Notes: generated from the letters alone by a model not told the origin. A stretch of 64,000 bases of DNA from Candidatus Streptomyces philanthi (GCA_018114805.1 CP073042.1:6431501-6495500), one strand, 5' to 3'. Shown: positions 37,518-47,324, numbered from the stretch's first letter. Made by a program: numbers and translations.

Positions 37518-38708
37518 TCAGTGTCCCGACACGACCCGGAAGCCGAGACCCGCGCGGACCAGCCGGGCCGTGAGGCGTTCGCCCATCGCGGTGGCCGGCG
37601 TGACCTGGCCCGCGGTCGCGGGGAGGTCGTCGAACGCCAGGCACAGCGCGGACTCTGCCAGCATCCTGGCCGTCTCGCCGTAGCCGGGGTCGCCGCCACA
37701 GACCTCGGTGACCACGCGCCGCCCGCCACCCCACCCCACCAGGCGCAGCGCGAACCAGCTCCGCTCCCGCCGCTCCCGGCTCGGTCCGTCACCCGGGCCG
37801 CGCCGGCCCGTCAGCCAGGAGCGCGCCGGCGGCACCTGCGCCAGCGCGGCCAGCGCGCCGATCCCGGCCACGCCCGCCGCGGCCACCGGCAGCCGGCGCA
37901 CGGCCGCGAAGTGGCGGTAGCGGAACGCCGGTCCGTAGCCCGTTGACGCGGCGGCCGAGCGGGCGACGACCCGCGCGTCGATCGTCGGCAGCGGCACCCC
38001 CCAGGCACGCACCGCGCGGCTGTGGTGCACTGGGCCGAGCGGGGCGCGTACGGTCCACCCGGCCGGGCGGGGCTCCACGCGCCGCCGCTCCCGCGCCGCC
38101 CGGGCCATCGCCAGTGGCCGGGAGGCGGCGGTCAGCGCCGAGTCCAGGGTGCCGCCGGAGAAGGTGGCGTTGGTACGCAGGTAGCCGTCGACGCGCAGCG
38201 GCACGCCCCGTGGCAGCAGCCCCACGGTGTACAGCGCGCCCAGGTCGGCCGGGAGGGAGTCGAACCCGCACGTGTGCACTAGGCGGGCGCCGGTGGCCCG
38301 GGCCCGCTCGTGGTGACGCACGTACGTCCGGTCGACGAACTCGGGCTCACCAGTCAGGTCGGCGTAGTCGGTGCCGGCCTCGGCGCACGCGGCGACCAGC
38401 GGCTCGCCGTAGCGCAGGTAGGGGCCGACGGTGGTGGCGACCACTCGGGTGCTCTCGGCCAGCGCCCGTACCGCGTCGCGGTCGGCGACGTCGACGGTGA
38501 GCAGCGGCAACCCCGCGTGCGCCGGGTCGGTGGCGGCCAGCTCGGCGCGCAGCGCCTCAAGACGGGCCCGGCTGCGCCCGGCCAGCGCCCAGCGCAGCCC
38601 GGGCGGGGCGCGCTCGGCCAGGTAGTGGGCGGTCAGCGCGCCCACGAAGCCGGTGGCGCCGACGAGCACCACGTCGTACGCGCGCCGGTCGAGTCCCTCG
38701 CGTGGCAT
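37518..38708 (-). CDS. Saccharopine-dehydrogenase-like / trans-acting enoyl reductase family protein
   Basis: Intact 396-residue NAD(P)-binding protein. The Rossmann motif is DVVLVGATGFVGALTAHYLA at the N-terminus. TTVGPYLRYGEPLVAACAEA, GTDYADLTGEPEFVD and HTCGFDSLPADLGALYTVG are hallmarks of the family shared with saccharopine dehydrogenase and the mycobacterial trans-acting enoyl reductase. It probably reduces a lipid-like substrate. The ATG at 38708 (MPREGLDRRAYD) is preferred to the upstream in-frame start. Confidence 0.88.
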   Translation of the reverse strand: MPREGLDRRAYDVVLVGATGFVGALTAHYLAERAPPGLRWALAGRSRARLEALRAELAATDPAHAGLPLLTVDVADRDAVRALAESTRVVATTVGPYLRYGEPLVAACAEAGTDYADLTGEPEFVDRTYVRHHERARATGARLVHTCGFDSLPADLGALYTVGLLPRGVPLRVDGYLRTNATFSGGTLDSALTAASRPLAMARAARERRRVEPRPAGWTVRAPLGPVHHSRAVRAWGVPLPTIDARVVARSAAASTGYGPAFRYRHFAAVRRLPVAAAGVAGIGALAALAQVPPARSWLTGRRGPGDGPSRERRERSWFALRLVGWGGGRRVVTEVCGGDPGYGETARMLAESALCLAFDDLPATAGQVTPATAMGERLTARLVRAGLGFRVVSGH

Positions 38709-38803
38709 CGCTTCCCCTCGCGGCCCGCGGGCCGGGCCCCGAGCGTGGTGCGTGCTGCGCCGTGCGTGATCCACAGCCTGGAGGCCGCCACGCTAGGCAG
38801 CTA

Positions 38804-38818
38804 TTGACCCGTAGTCAA
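38804..38818. promoter_or_regulatory. Dyad TTGAC-N5-GTCAA upstream of the reductase gene
   Basis: Perfect 5-bp inverted repeat about 100 bp before the reductase start. It resembles small TetR-type operators; no regulator gene is adjacent. Confidence 0.35.
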
Positions 38819-38888
38819 CAAGAGGGCACCCGGATGCGAGAGAGGTTGACAGGCGTCAGGGGTGCTCCGTCACATTCACCCCACGCAT

Positions 38889-38905
38889 CGGACGTCCAAC
38901 GTCCG
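38889..38905. promoter_or_regulatory. Palindrome CGGACGT-CCA-ACGTCCG upstream of the NanA-like gene
   Basis: Perfect 7-bp inverted repeat with a 3-bp centre, 70 bp before the lyase start. Probable operator for the lyase/transporter pair. Confidence 0.5.
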
Positions 38906-38975
38906 TATTGTCATCTTTACTGCTATGGCTTGGCTCCCTCCCACCCTGGCTGACGCCTCGTAGAAAGCTGATCCC

Positions 38976-39921
38976 ATGCGCCCACCGGTTCCCCTCACCG
39001 GCGCCATCCCGCCGATGTGCACCCTGCTCACCCCTACCGGCGACGTGGACACCCGGTCGCTGGTCGCGCTCACCCGACGGCTGCTGGACGCCGGCGTGCA
39101 CGGGCTGTTCGCCCTCGGCTCCACCGGCGAGGTCGCCTACCTCACCGACGCCCAGCGCCGCACCGCCCTGGAGACGGTGGTGGAGGCCGCCGCCGGACGG
39201 GTCCCCGTGCTCGTCGGCGTCATCGGACACGACCACCGCGCGGATGCGCTACCACGCCGCCAGCGCCGCCGCCAGCGGCGCCGACGCCCTCGTGGCTACC
39301 GCCCCCTTCTACACCCGCACCCGCACCCACCCCGTCGAGATCGCCGACCACTTCCGCCGCCTGCGCGCCGGCACGGAGCTGCCGCTGTTCGCGTACGACA
39401 TTCCCGCATCCGTGCACACCAAGCTCACCGCCGCCACCGTGCTGCCGCTGGCCGCCGACGGCACCCTGGCCGGGCTCAAGGACAGCAGCGGCCAGGTGGA
39501 GGAGTTGCGCCGGCTGATCGTCGCGGCCCGGGACCAAGGTCTGGGCGAGCGGTTCTCCGTGCTGACCGGCTCCGAGATGGCGGTGGACGGCGCCCTGCTG
39601 GCCGGCGTGCACGGCGTCGTGCCCGGCCTCGGCAACGTGGACCCGCACGGCTACCTGCGCCTGCACGCGCACGCCCGCGCCGGCCGGTGGGCCGATGCCG
39701 CCGCCGAGCAGGACCGGCTCGCCGCGCTGTTCGCCCTCACCGAGACCGGCGACCCGGCGCGGATGGGCGGCAGCTCGTCGGCGCTCGGCGGCTTCAAGGC
39801 CGCGCTGCACCTGCTCGGCGTCATCGACTGCCCGGCCACCGCCGCGCCGCAGGTCCCGCTGGAGGCCGCGGCCGTGGACCGGGTGCGCAAGTTCCTCGAC
39901 GACGCGGGCCTGACCGCGTGA
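38976..39921 (+). pseudogene. Dihydrodipicolinate synthase/N-acetylneuraminate lyase family protein, one frameshift
   Basis: Class I aldolase-type TIM barrel. GSTGE is near residue 48, the Tyr is in LFAYDIPASVHTK, and the Schiff-base Lys is in LAGLKDSSG. The frame breaks near 39238, between VGVIGHDH and MRYHAASAAASGADAL. Overlap of its stop with the GTG of a NanT-like transporter (GTGA at 39918-39921) points to sialic acid cleavage (N-acetylneuraminate to ManNAc and pyruvate). A different keto-sugar aldolase role remains possible, because GLKDSSG is also common in KDG aldolases. Confidence 0.8.
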
Positions 39922-41101
39922 GCGCCACCGGGCCCGAGGCGGGCACGCGCTGGTACCGCGAGGTGTCCCCGGGCCAGTGGAAGGCCATGTTCGCCGCCTG
40001 GCTCGGCTACCTGCTCGACGGCTTCGACTTCGTCCTGATCACCCTCGTGCTGACCGAGATCGCCGACTCAGCGGCGTCGAGGCCGCCAGCCTGGTCTCCG
40101 CCGCCTTCGTCACCCGCTGGCTGGGCGGCGCGCTGCTCGGCGCCTTCGGCGACCGCTACGGGCGCAAGGCCGCCATGATCGTCAGCATCCTGCTCTACTC
40201 CTTCGGCACCTTCGCCTGGGGGTACGCCAGCCTCTTCGTCGCCCGACTGCTGATCGGCGTGGGCATGGCGGGGGAGTACAGCGCGAGCGCCAACTACGTG
40301 CTGGAGAGCTGGCCACCACGGCTGCGCAACCGTGCCTCCGGCTTCCTGATCTCCGGCTGCGCGGGCGGCACTATCCTCGCCTCCAAGCTCTACGAGTGGG
40401 TGGTGCCGCACTGGGGCTGGCGCTGGTTGTTCTGGATCGGCGTGCTGACGGTCCTGGTCGCCCTGTGGGTACGCCGCGCGCTGCCGGAGGCCGAGGACTG
40501 GAGCGCTGAGATCGCCGCCGGCGGCCGGCGGCCGAACCCGTTCGCGCCGCTGTTCGCCGGGCGCCACAGGGCCTGGCTGAACACGCTGCTGACCGTGCTC
40601 GCCAGCGCCGCGCTGTTCTGCGTGTTCACCCCGCTCGGCAAGGGCCTGGTGTGGCCGCTGGCGCTGCTGGCCGCGGGCTGCCTGATCGCCTTCGCGGTCC
40701 AGGTCGGCGGCCGACGGCAGTGGGTCCTGTACGTGTCCCTGATGGTCACCGTCTTCTGCGCCTTCCTCTACAGCTGGCCGATCCAGGCGCTGCTGCCCAC
40801 CTATCTGAAGACCGAGATGGGCTACTCGCCGGGCCAGGTGGGCGACGTCATGTTCTACGCCGGGTTCGGCACCATGTGCGGCTGCTGGCTCGCGGGCTTC
40901 GTCGGCGACCGGGTGGGCACCCGGCGCGCGTACGCCTGGACCCTGGTCGCCTCGCTGGGCTTCGTCTTCCCCGTCTTCGTCGTCGACGAGAGCCTGGTCG
41001 CGCTCGGCGTGCTGCTGTTCGGGCTGCTCGCCCTCAGCCAGTGCATCTCCGGCATCCTGCCCAAGTACATCGCCAGCCACTTCCCGACCGGCACACGGTA
41101 A
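39918..41101 (+). pseudogene. nanT: NanT-like sialic acid MFS symporter, internally deleted and C-terminally truncated
   Basis: Proton-coupled sugar-acid transporter. FAAWLGYLLDGFDFVLITLVLTE (read in two parts), SFLISAAF-like AASLVSAAFVTRWLGG, GDRYGRKAAMI, GMAGEYSASANYVLESWP and FLYSWPIQALLPTYLKTEMG closely follow the E. coli NanT pattern as I remember it. Near 40068 about 11 nt are missing between TEIAD and SGVEAAS, which breaks the frame. The gene then ends at FPTGTR-TAA, about 120 residues short of NanT, where the next segment (RAAGLGFTYN-like) should begin. Confidence 0.8.
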
Positions 41102-41218
41102 CACGCCACCGCCCTCTCCAGGCTCACCCCCTGCCGCGCCGAGCGCCTGGCCCAGGTCGGCCAGCGCGCCGGGCCGGTCCGTCAGGCACACCTCGAGGTC
41201 CCGCGGCCCGGCGCTCAC
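41102..41218 (-). pseudogene. ACT-domain protein, 5' remnant only
   Basis: The minus strand from GTG 41218 reads VSAGPRDLEVCLTDRPGALA then DLGQALGAAG, the N-terminus of a small ACT-domain amino-acid-binding protein. After a one-base shift in a run of five G the expected GVSLE follows, and then the sequence runs into the truncated end of the NanT-like gene. The GTG overlaps the OsmC stop (GTGA), so the two genes were in one operon. Confidence 0.55.
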
Positions 41219-41678
41219 GAGGTCACCACGGTGCTGGCCACCTCGACTGGCACCGACAGGCTGTTGGCGACGTAACAGGAGCGGTGCGCCCGCTCGGCGA
41301 TCTCCCGGACCCGGACCGGGTCCGTCCCGGCGGCGACCCGGACGGTGACCCGGAGCCGGATCGCGGCCAACCGGGCCGGCTCGGCGGTCAGGTCGAGGTG
41401 GCTGCTGGCCTCGTCGTCGTACCTGAGCACGGTCACCCCGGCGCGGGAGGCGGCGCCGAGGAAGGACAGGACAGCATCTGGCAGGAGGAGGCTGCCATGA
41501 CCACCAGTTGTTCGGGGTTGAGCCGTTCGGAGTCGCCACGGAAGGCCGGGTCCGCGCTCAGGTCGACCCGCGCGGTGGCGGGTGGGGCGACGGCGCTGTG
41601 GTCGCGCGAGTAGCCGCGGATCCCGTCCGCGGTGGAGCCGTCCCAGTGCAGGTGGGCGCGGTAGGTGTGGGTGTCCAT
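41215..41678 (-). pseudogene. OsmC-family protein, one frameshift
   Basis: Peroxide-reducing or stress protein of the OsmC/Ohr family. The N-terminal half MDTHTYRAHLHWDG, NPEQLVVMAASSCQMLS carries the first redox Cys. After a break near 41475 the frame reads FLGAASRAGVTVLRYDDEA and AERAHRSCYVANSL with the second Cys. Length without the break is about 154 residues. It is divergent from the ArsR gene. Confidence 0.8.
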
Positions 41679-41700
41679 GCGGGGACCGTAGGCGCCCGAT

Positions 41701-41720
41701 GCTTCGGCGCCGGCCGAAGC
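41701..41720. promoter_or_regulatory. 20-bp palindromic operator between OsmC and ArsR genes
   Basis: GCTTCGGC-GCCG-GCCGAAGC is a perfect 8-bp inverted repeat with a self-complementary-like centre. It lies 23 bp before each start codon, so an ArsR dimer bound here would block both genes. Confidence 0.6.
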
Positions 41721-41743
41721 GTCGGCGTCGTATCGTCACCCCC

Positions 41744-42484
41744 ATGAGCCGGGACCGGGACTTCACCAGCGTGGGCAGGGCGCTCGCCGCGCCCGCCCGC
41801 TCCGCCTTCCTCAACCTGCTCATGGACGGCACCAGGCGGCCGGCCGGCGAGCTGGCCCGGCCGGCCGGGGTGAGCGCGTCGACCGCGTCCGAGCACCTGG
41901 CGGCGCTGGTCGACGTCGGCCTGGTGACCTGCGAGACGCGCGGTCGCCGCCGCTACTACTACTACGCGCTCGCCGGCCCACGGGTCGCCACCGCGCTCGA
42001 AGCGCTCGGCGCCCTGGCCGACTCGGTGCCCGTCTCCGGGTACCGACGCAGCCGCGAGATGCGCCACCTGGCCGCGGCACCGCTGTGCTAAGATTACCTT
42101 GCCGGACCCCTAGGCGTCGCCCTGACCGACGCCTGGACGGACCGGGGATGGCTGGCCGACCACGAGTCGCTGACCCTCGCCGACGCCGGTGCCACGGGCC
42201 TGCGCGCGCTCGGGGTGGACGTGGACGGCGCGCTCCGCGCCCGCCGCCCCACCACCCGGGCCTGCCCGGACTGGACGGAACGCCGCACCCACCTGGCCGG
42301 CGCTTTGGGCGCCGCGATCGGTACGCGCTTCCTCGCCGCGGGCTGGGTCGTACGACACCCCGCCGGCCGCGGACTGAGCACCACGGACAGCGGCCGCGAG
42401 CTGCTGCGGGACGCCTGGGGCATCGAGCCGGGGGACCTGGTCGGTGAGGCCGACGCGGCCGGTGGGGCCGGGCCGGCGCCCTGA
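41744..42484 (+). pseudogene. ArsR-family regulator with extended C-terminus and in-frame TAA
   Basis: Winged-helix repressor of about 246 residues. The HTH is RRPAGELARPAGVSASTASE followed by HLAALVDVGLV. A TAA at 42089-42091 (APLC-stop-DYLAGPLGVAL) stands where the family has Tyr (C-Y-D-H-L-A-G). The frame is otherwise unbroken to the natural end. The C-terminal half (TDRGWLADHESLTLADAGA, FLAAGWVVRHPAGRGLSTTD) is typical of this ArsR subfamily. Start ATG at 41744; it probably represses the OsmC operon. Confidence 0.82.
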
Positions 42485-42493
42485 CCGGGCCGC

Positions 42494-43288
42494 TCAGGGC
42501 AGGATCGAGTCGACGTAGCCGCCGTCGACCCGCAGGGCACCGCCGGTGGTCGCGGACGCGAAGGGCGAGGAGAGGTAGACCACCAGGTGGGCGATTTCCT
42601 CTGGCTCGATGAGGCGCTGGATCAGCGACTGCGGACGGTGCCTGATCATGAACTCGCGCTGTGCCTCGTCCCAGGACAGATCGTCGCCGACCAGCTCACG
42701 GACGAAGTTCTCGACGCCGCCGGTGTGCGTCGGGCCGGCGATGACGGAGTTGACCGTCACGCTCGTGCCGGCCGCCTCCTTGGCGAAGCCTCGGCTGACG
42801 GCGAGCAGCGAGGTCTTGGTCATGCCCTAGTGGATCATCTCGGCGGGAATGACCACGGCCGAGTCGCTGGCGAGGTTGAGGACGCGGCCCCAGCCCCGGT
42901 CCGTCATGCCGGGCAGGTAGGCGCGGATGAGCCGGATGGCGGAGAGGACGTTCACCTCGAAGTAGCGGCGCCACTCGGCGTCGTCGATCTCCAGCGGGGC
43001 GGCGGAGCCGAAGATGCCGAGGTTGTTGACCAGGATGTCGACGCCGGGAACGGCGTCGACCACGGCCGCGGCGCCCTCCTCCGTCGCCAGGTCGCCCACG
43101 GCGGGGACGACGTCGTCGCTGCCGGATTCGGTACGCACCCGCTCCACCGCTTCCGTGACGCGCTCCGCGCCCCGGCCGTTGACGGCGACCCAGGCTCCGG
43201 CGCGGGCGAGGCCGACGGCGATGGCGTGCCCGATGCCCTGGGTGGAGCCGGTGACCAGGGCGGTGCGGTCGGAAAGGTCGATCTGCAC
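42494..43288 (-). pseudogene. SDR-family oxidoreductase, catalytic Tyr codon replaced by TAG
   Basis: Classical short-chain dehydrogenase of about 264 residues. The cofactor motif is TGSTQGIGHAIA, then NNLGIFG and NLASDSAV with the catalytic Ser. The catalytic YxxxK should be YGMTK, but the first codon is TAG at 42827-42829 (EMIH-stop-GMTKTSLLAVSRG). The frame continues unbroken to GGYVDSILP. Last gene of the MarR-linked run, 146 bp after the AKR. Confidence 0.85.
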
Positions 43289-43434
43289 GATGGTTCTCCT
43301 CGTCGAGAGTGTGCGGTTGTCGAGCGGTGCCGATGCGGGGGAGGGGCGGGGCGCGGCGGTACGTCCGTCGGCGGCGCACGGCGGGCGCCCCCTGGTACGC
43401 GGGGCGGGCGGGCGCCCGGGAGGTCCGGCGACGG

Positions 43435-44258
43435 TCAGTTGAAGGTGCCGGGGTTCGGGCCGGTGCGCAGCTCGCGGTCCAGGCCCGCGATGGCGGACAT
43501 GTCGGCGTCGCTCAGCTCGAAGCCGAAGAGTCGAGGTTCTGCCGGATGCGCTCGGGCGTGACGGACTTGGGGATCACGATGTTGCCGCTCCGCAGGTGCC
43601 AGCGCAGCACGACCTGCGCCGGCGACACGCCGTGCGACCGGGCGATCCGCACGACCGGCTCGTCCTGGAGTACCGCGCCCTGAGCCAGCGGGCTCCACGC
43701 CTCGGTGGCGATGCCGTGCTCGGCGTGGAAGGCGCGCAGCTCGTTCTGTTGGAGCGCGGGGTGCAGTTCGATCTGGTTGACGGCGGGCGTGACGCCGGTG
43801 TGCTCGCGCAGCCGCTGAAGGTCGGCGACCCGGAAGTTCGACACGCCGATCGCGCGGGCGCGCCTGCGCGCCAGGATCTCCTCCAGTACCTCGTAGGTCT
43901 CCACGAACAGGTCACGGGCCGGGGTCGGCTAGTGGATCAGGTAGAGGTCGACGTGGTCGAGGCCGAGCTTGTCCAGGGAGGCGTCGAACGCGGCCAGGGT
44001 CCTGTCCCTGCCCTGGTCGTCGTTCCAGAGCTTGGTCGTGACGAAGAGTTCCTCGCGGGGGAGTCCGGAGGCGCTGAGCGCCTTGCCGACGCCGCGCTCG
44101 TTGCCGTAGATCGCGGCGGTGTCGATGCTGCGCTAACCAGCCTCAAGTGCGCTGGCGACGGCGGCGGTGGTCTCCTCGTCGGGGACCTGGAAGACGCCGA
44201 AGCCGAGCTGCGGCATGACCACGCCGTTGTTGAGCGTCACGTTCGGGATGGCAGTCAT
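43435..44258 (-). pseudogene. Aldo/keto reductase with two in-frame TAG codons and a frameshift
   Basis: Paralogue of the reductase at 4720. TAG at 44133-44135 replaces Tyr in AGYRSIDTAAIYGNE. A second TAG at 43929-43931 replaces Trp of the catalytic His motif LIHWPTP. The frame shifts near 43530, before LFGFELSDADMSAIAGLD. Lys in FVTTKLW is present, as are Asp and Tyr. Start ATG at 44258 (MTAIPNVTLNNG). It follows the HbpS-like gene in the same direction. Confidence 0.85.
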
Positions 44259-44370
44259 GATGGGGCCTTTCGGCGGTGCTTGTCGGTGCTGTGGTTGCTG
44301 TGCGTGCCGGTCGGCGCTGTGGGTGCCGGGTCTGTGCCGGTCAGCGACGACCCGTACGGCTCGGTGTCGG

Positions 44371-44777
44371 TCAGAGCGCCTGGAGCGCGGTCCTGGCGAA
44401 GCCGTGGTCCTGCTCGGGGGCGCCGCCGCCGAGCCCGAGGGCGCCGACGAGCTGACCGTTACGGTGGACCCGCCGCCGATGAACAGCAGGGGCCTGTTCA
44501 GCGCGGTGGGCAGCGAGTGGAAGGGACCGTCCGGCTTGACCAGGTCGGCGACCTCGGCGGTCGGCGCGTTCAGTTGTAGGGCGGTGTACGCCTTGGCGGT
44601 GCTGGTCTCGCCGGAGATGAGCACGGCGCGCTCATCGCGCCGGAAGGCCAGCAGGTGTCCGCCGGCGTCGAGAACGGTGACGCTGACAGGCACCCCCGCC
44701 TCGTCGGCGGCGCGGCGTGCCGCGGCGATCAGGGTCTCGGCGTCGGCTGTGGTCAGCGGGGTCACTGTGGTGGTCAT
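44371..44777 (-). pseudogene. GlcG/HbpS-family heme-degrading-like protein, one frameshift
   Basis: Small protein of about 135 residues in the GlcG/HbpS (DUF336) family, whose Streptomyces member HbpS binds heme and senses redox stress. SVTVLDAGGHLLAFRRDE, AKAYTALQLNAPT and GPFHSLPTALNRPLLFIGGG are in one frame. After a break near 44465, GQLVGALGLGGGAPEQDHGF follows in another. No signal peptide is seen. It lies between the MFS and AKR genes of the MarR-linked run. Confidence 0.8.
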
Positions 44778-44824
44778 GGGGCACTTCCTAACGGTGGGGG
44801 ATGAATGTCCGCGTGTCGCGGCGG

Positions 44825-46107
44825 TCAGGAGCGGCCGGCGCCCGTCGCGGCCGGGACGGCGACGGCGTCGGCGGCCGGGGCCCAGGCGAGGTCCGCGGGC
44901 ACCGGGGCAGTGGTCTCGGTGGAGCGCCCGAGGGGTTCGGGGGCGAGGGGCGTCGCGGTGCGCCGGTCCGAGCGCGCTTCGAGCCGGTGCGCGACGACGG
45001 CCAGCGCCAGGGCGGCGGCCAGGAGGGCACCGACGGCGTTGGGCGTGGTGTAGCCGAGCCCCGCGGAGATCACCATGCCGCCGAGCCAGGCGGACAGCGC
45101 GTTGCCCAGGTTGAAGGCGCCTATGTTGGCCGCGGAGGCCAGGGTGGGAGCGCCGTGAGCCTGGTCCAGGACCCGCTTCTGCAGGGGCGGGACGGTGGCG
45201 AAGCCCAGCGCGCCGATGAGGAAGACGGCCACGACGGCCGCGACCTTGATCGAGGCCAGGAAGGTGAAGAGGAACAGGACCAGCGGCAGGCCGCCCAGGG
45301 CCGTGTAGAGCAGGGCATCAACCTGCGGTCGGCGAACCGGCCGCCGAGGAGGTTGCCCACCACCATGCCGAGTCCGAAGACCACCATCAGCCAGGTGATG
45401 GACGACTCCGCGAAGCCGCCGACCTCGGTCATCATCGGCGCGATGTAGGTGATCGCGGCGAACACACCGCCGAAGCCGAGCACCGTCATGGCCATGGCCA
45501 GCACGACCTGCACGTTCCTGAACGCGGCGACCTCGTGCCGCAGCCGCATGCCCTCCGGCCTGGGCAGGTCGGGGACGAGCTTGGCGACGCCCACCAGGCC
45601 GAGCACGCCGAGCGCGGCGACGAGCGCGAAGGTCACCCGCCAGCCGGCGCTCTGGCCCACGTACGTGCCCAGGGGCACGCCGACGACGTTGGCCACGGTC
45701 AGGCCGGTGAACATCATGGAGATGGCCCCGGCCTTCTTCTCCTGTGCCACCAGCTCTGCGGCGGCGACGGAGCCGATGCCGAAGAAGGCGCCGTGGGCCA
45801 GCGAGGCCACCACCCGGCCGATCAGCATGACGGCGAAGACGGGGGCCACGGCGGAGATGAGATTGCCAAGTATGAACAGGCCCATGAGCAGCATGAGCAT
45901 GTTCTTCCGGGAGATCCTGGTGCCGAGGACGGTCATGATCGGCGCTCCGATCATGACGCCGAGGGCGTAGCCGGTTACCAGGTAGCCGGCCGTCGGAACC
46001 GACACTCCCAGATCCGCGCCGACCTGGGGCAGCAGCCCCATGATCACGAACTCGGTCGTGCCGATTCCGAAGGCGCCCAGGGCCAGGGCCAGCAGTGCGA
46101 GTGGCAT
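44825..46107 (-). pseudogene. MFS efflux transporter (AraJ/Cmx-like), one frameshift
   Basis: Twelve-helix exporter. GIGTTEFVIMGLLPQVGADL near residue 15 is typical of the arabinose-efflux/drug-resistance group; GYALGVMIGAPIMT and LGTRISRKNMLMLL follow. The frame breaks near 45318, before VDALLYTALGGLPLVLFLFT. The C-terminal 55 residues are Ala/Pro-rich and cytoplasmic. Start ATG at 46107. First gene of the minus-strand run and divergent from MarR. Confidence 0.85.
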
Positions 46108-46193
46108 GACAAGGGTCCTTCGGTGGTGCGGAGGGGACGGGATGGCGAACCCGAGACAAAGACGCGTCTGCTCCTTACGTGCGTCCACAATAA

Positions 46194-46216
46194 TTGCACA
46201 CGCAGTATATCTGCAA
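46194..46216. promoter_or_regulatory. Nested inverted repeat, probable MarR operator
   Basis: TTGCA (46194-46198) and TGCAA (46212-46216) flank an inner GCAG-TATAT-CTGC dyad (46202-46214). It lies between the divergent MFS and MarR genes, 90 bp from each start. Confidence 0.55.
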
Positions 46217-46304
46217 GCACGGGTATAGTGATGTGGGAGATACGCCGCCCGTGACCCGTCGGCGCGGCGCCGCCGCCCGTGAGATCCGCCCGAGGGAGTT
46301 GCTC

Positions 46305-46772
46305 ATGACCGCTACCGATCCGGCGATGACGGCGCTGGCGCACCGTTGGTCGGCCCTTTCGCTGCTGCACGGCCGTATAGAGGGTCGCGTCGAACACGTG
46401 CTCCAGGCGGGGCACGAGCTGAGTGCGCGCGAGTACTCGCTGCTGGACGTGCTCAGCCGGCAGCACGACGGCGAGGGCGGCCACCTGCAGATGCGCCAGG
46501 TCGCCGACTCCGTCTTCCTCAGTCAGAGCGCGACCACGCGCCTGGTCGCCCGCCTGGAGGAGCGCGGCCTGCTCTCGCGCTACCTGTGCCCGACCGACCG
46601 TCGTGGCATATGTACGGACGTGACCGAGGCCGGTGCGCGCCTGCTGGGCGAGGCCCGCCCCACCCACAACGCCGCCCTGCGCAATGCCCTTGACGAGGCG
46701 GCCGAGGACCCCGCGCTCGCCCCCCTGGTCAGCGCCGTCTACGAACTGCCGGGAGCCATCCAGCCGGTGTGA
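46305..46772 (+). CDS. MarR-family transcriptional regulator
   Basis: Intact 155-residue winged-helix repressor. LSAREYSLLDVLSRQ opens the DNA-binding domain; MRQVADSVFLSQSATTRLVA is the recognition region and RYLCPTDRRGICTDVTEAG the wing. Two Cys (YLC, GIC) lie in the wing and could sense oxidation, which is inference. The ATG at 46305 follows the ribosome binding site GAGGGAG. Divergent from the MFS pump, which it probably represses together with the genes behind it. Confidence 0.9.
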   Translation: MTATDPAMTALAHRWSALSLLHGRIEGRVEHVLQAGHELSAREYSLLDVLSRQHDGEGGHLQMRQVADSVFLSQSATTRLVARLEERGLLSRYLCPTDRRGICTDVTEAGARLLGEARPTHNAALRNALDEAAEDPALAPLVSAVYELPGAIQPV

Positions 46773-46816
46773 GTCGGCGCCCGGGCGCCCGGGGAGCGGG
46801 CCCTTCCAAAGGCTCG

Positions 46817-46833
46817 ACGAGCCTCCGGCTCGT
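46817..46833 (+). terminator. Hairpin downstream of MarR
   Basis: ACGAGCC-TCC-GGCTCGT is a perfect 7-bp stem with a 3-nt loop, followed by GTTCCTT. It starts 45 bp after the MarR stop. Confidence 0.6.
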
Positions 46834-47324
46834 GTTCCTTCGGTCCGTCGGGTCAGGCCGGCGTGGTCGCCCTGCCCGTAGCGGAGGCGCCCGGTGGCCA
46901 ACGGGCCCCGGGAGGCGTTGGCGGCGGCCACCTTCCCGCCGTGACGCTCGCGGTGCCCGCGGAGCCGCCGCCCGCTGCGCCACGGGCCGGCCCGGCCGTG
47001 CCGGTTCTAGGGGGGCGGTGCGCGCATTTCGTCCCGACAGCGGCGCCGCGCTCGTCCTGACGGTGGCGCCTTGGCGCGCTCCGGCAGGCGAACGGCTCCC
47101 GTGCCCGCCGCGCCCGCTCCGCCCCTGCGCCGCGGGGCGCCTCCGGCATCCACACGGCCCGCGCGACGCGCGGTGCCACTCCACCGCCCGCGGAGTCGCG
47201 GAGTCGCGGGAAGGTGGCGGCCGGCGCCCGCCGCTCTCAACGGGCTTGGGGGACAGGGGGCTTACACGGCGGTAAGTCGGGCGCCGACCGGTGCGAACCC
47301 GACGCCCTGAGGGCTTGTGGAAAC

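Noticed and set aside
6390..44135. TAG reassigned as a sense codon
   Set aside because: The affected positions require Tyr, Trp or Glu, TGA and TAA also occur inside genes, and frameshifts are even more frequent. One recoding rule cannot explain this.
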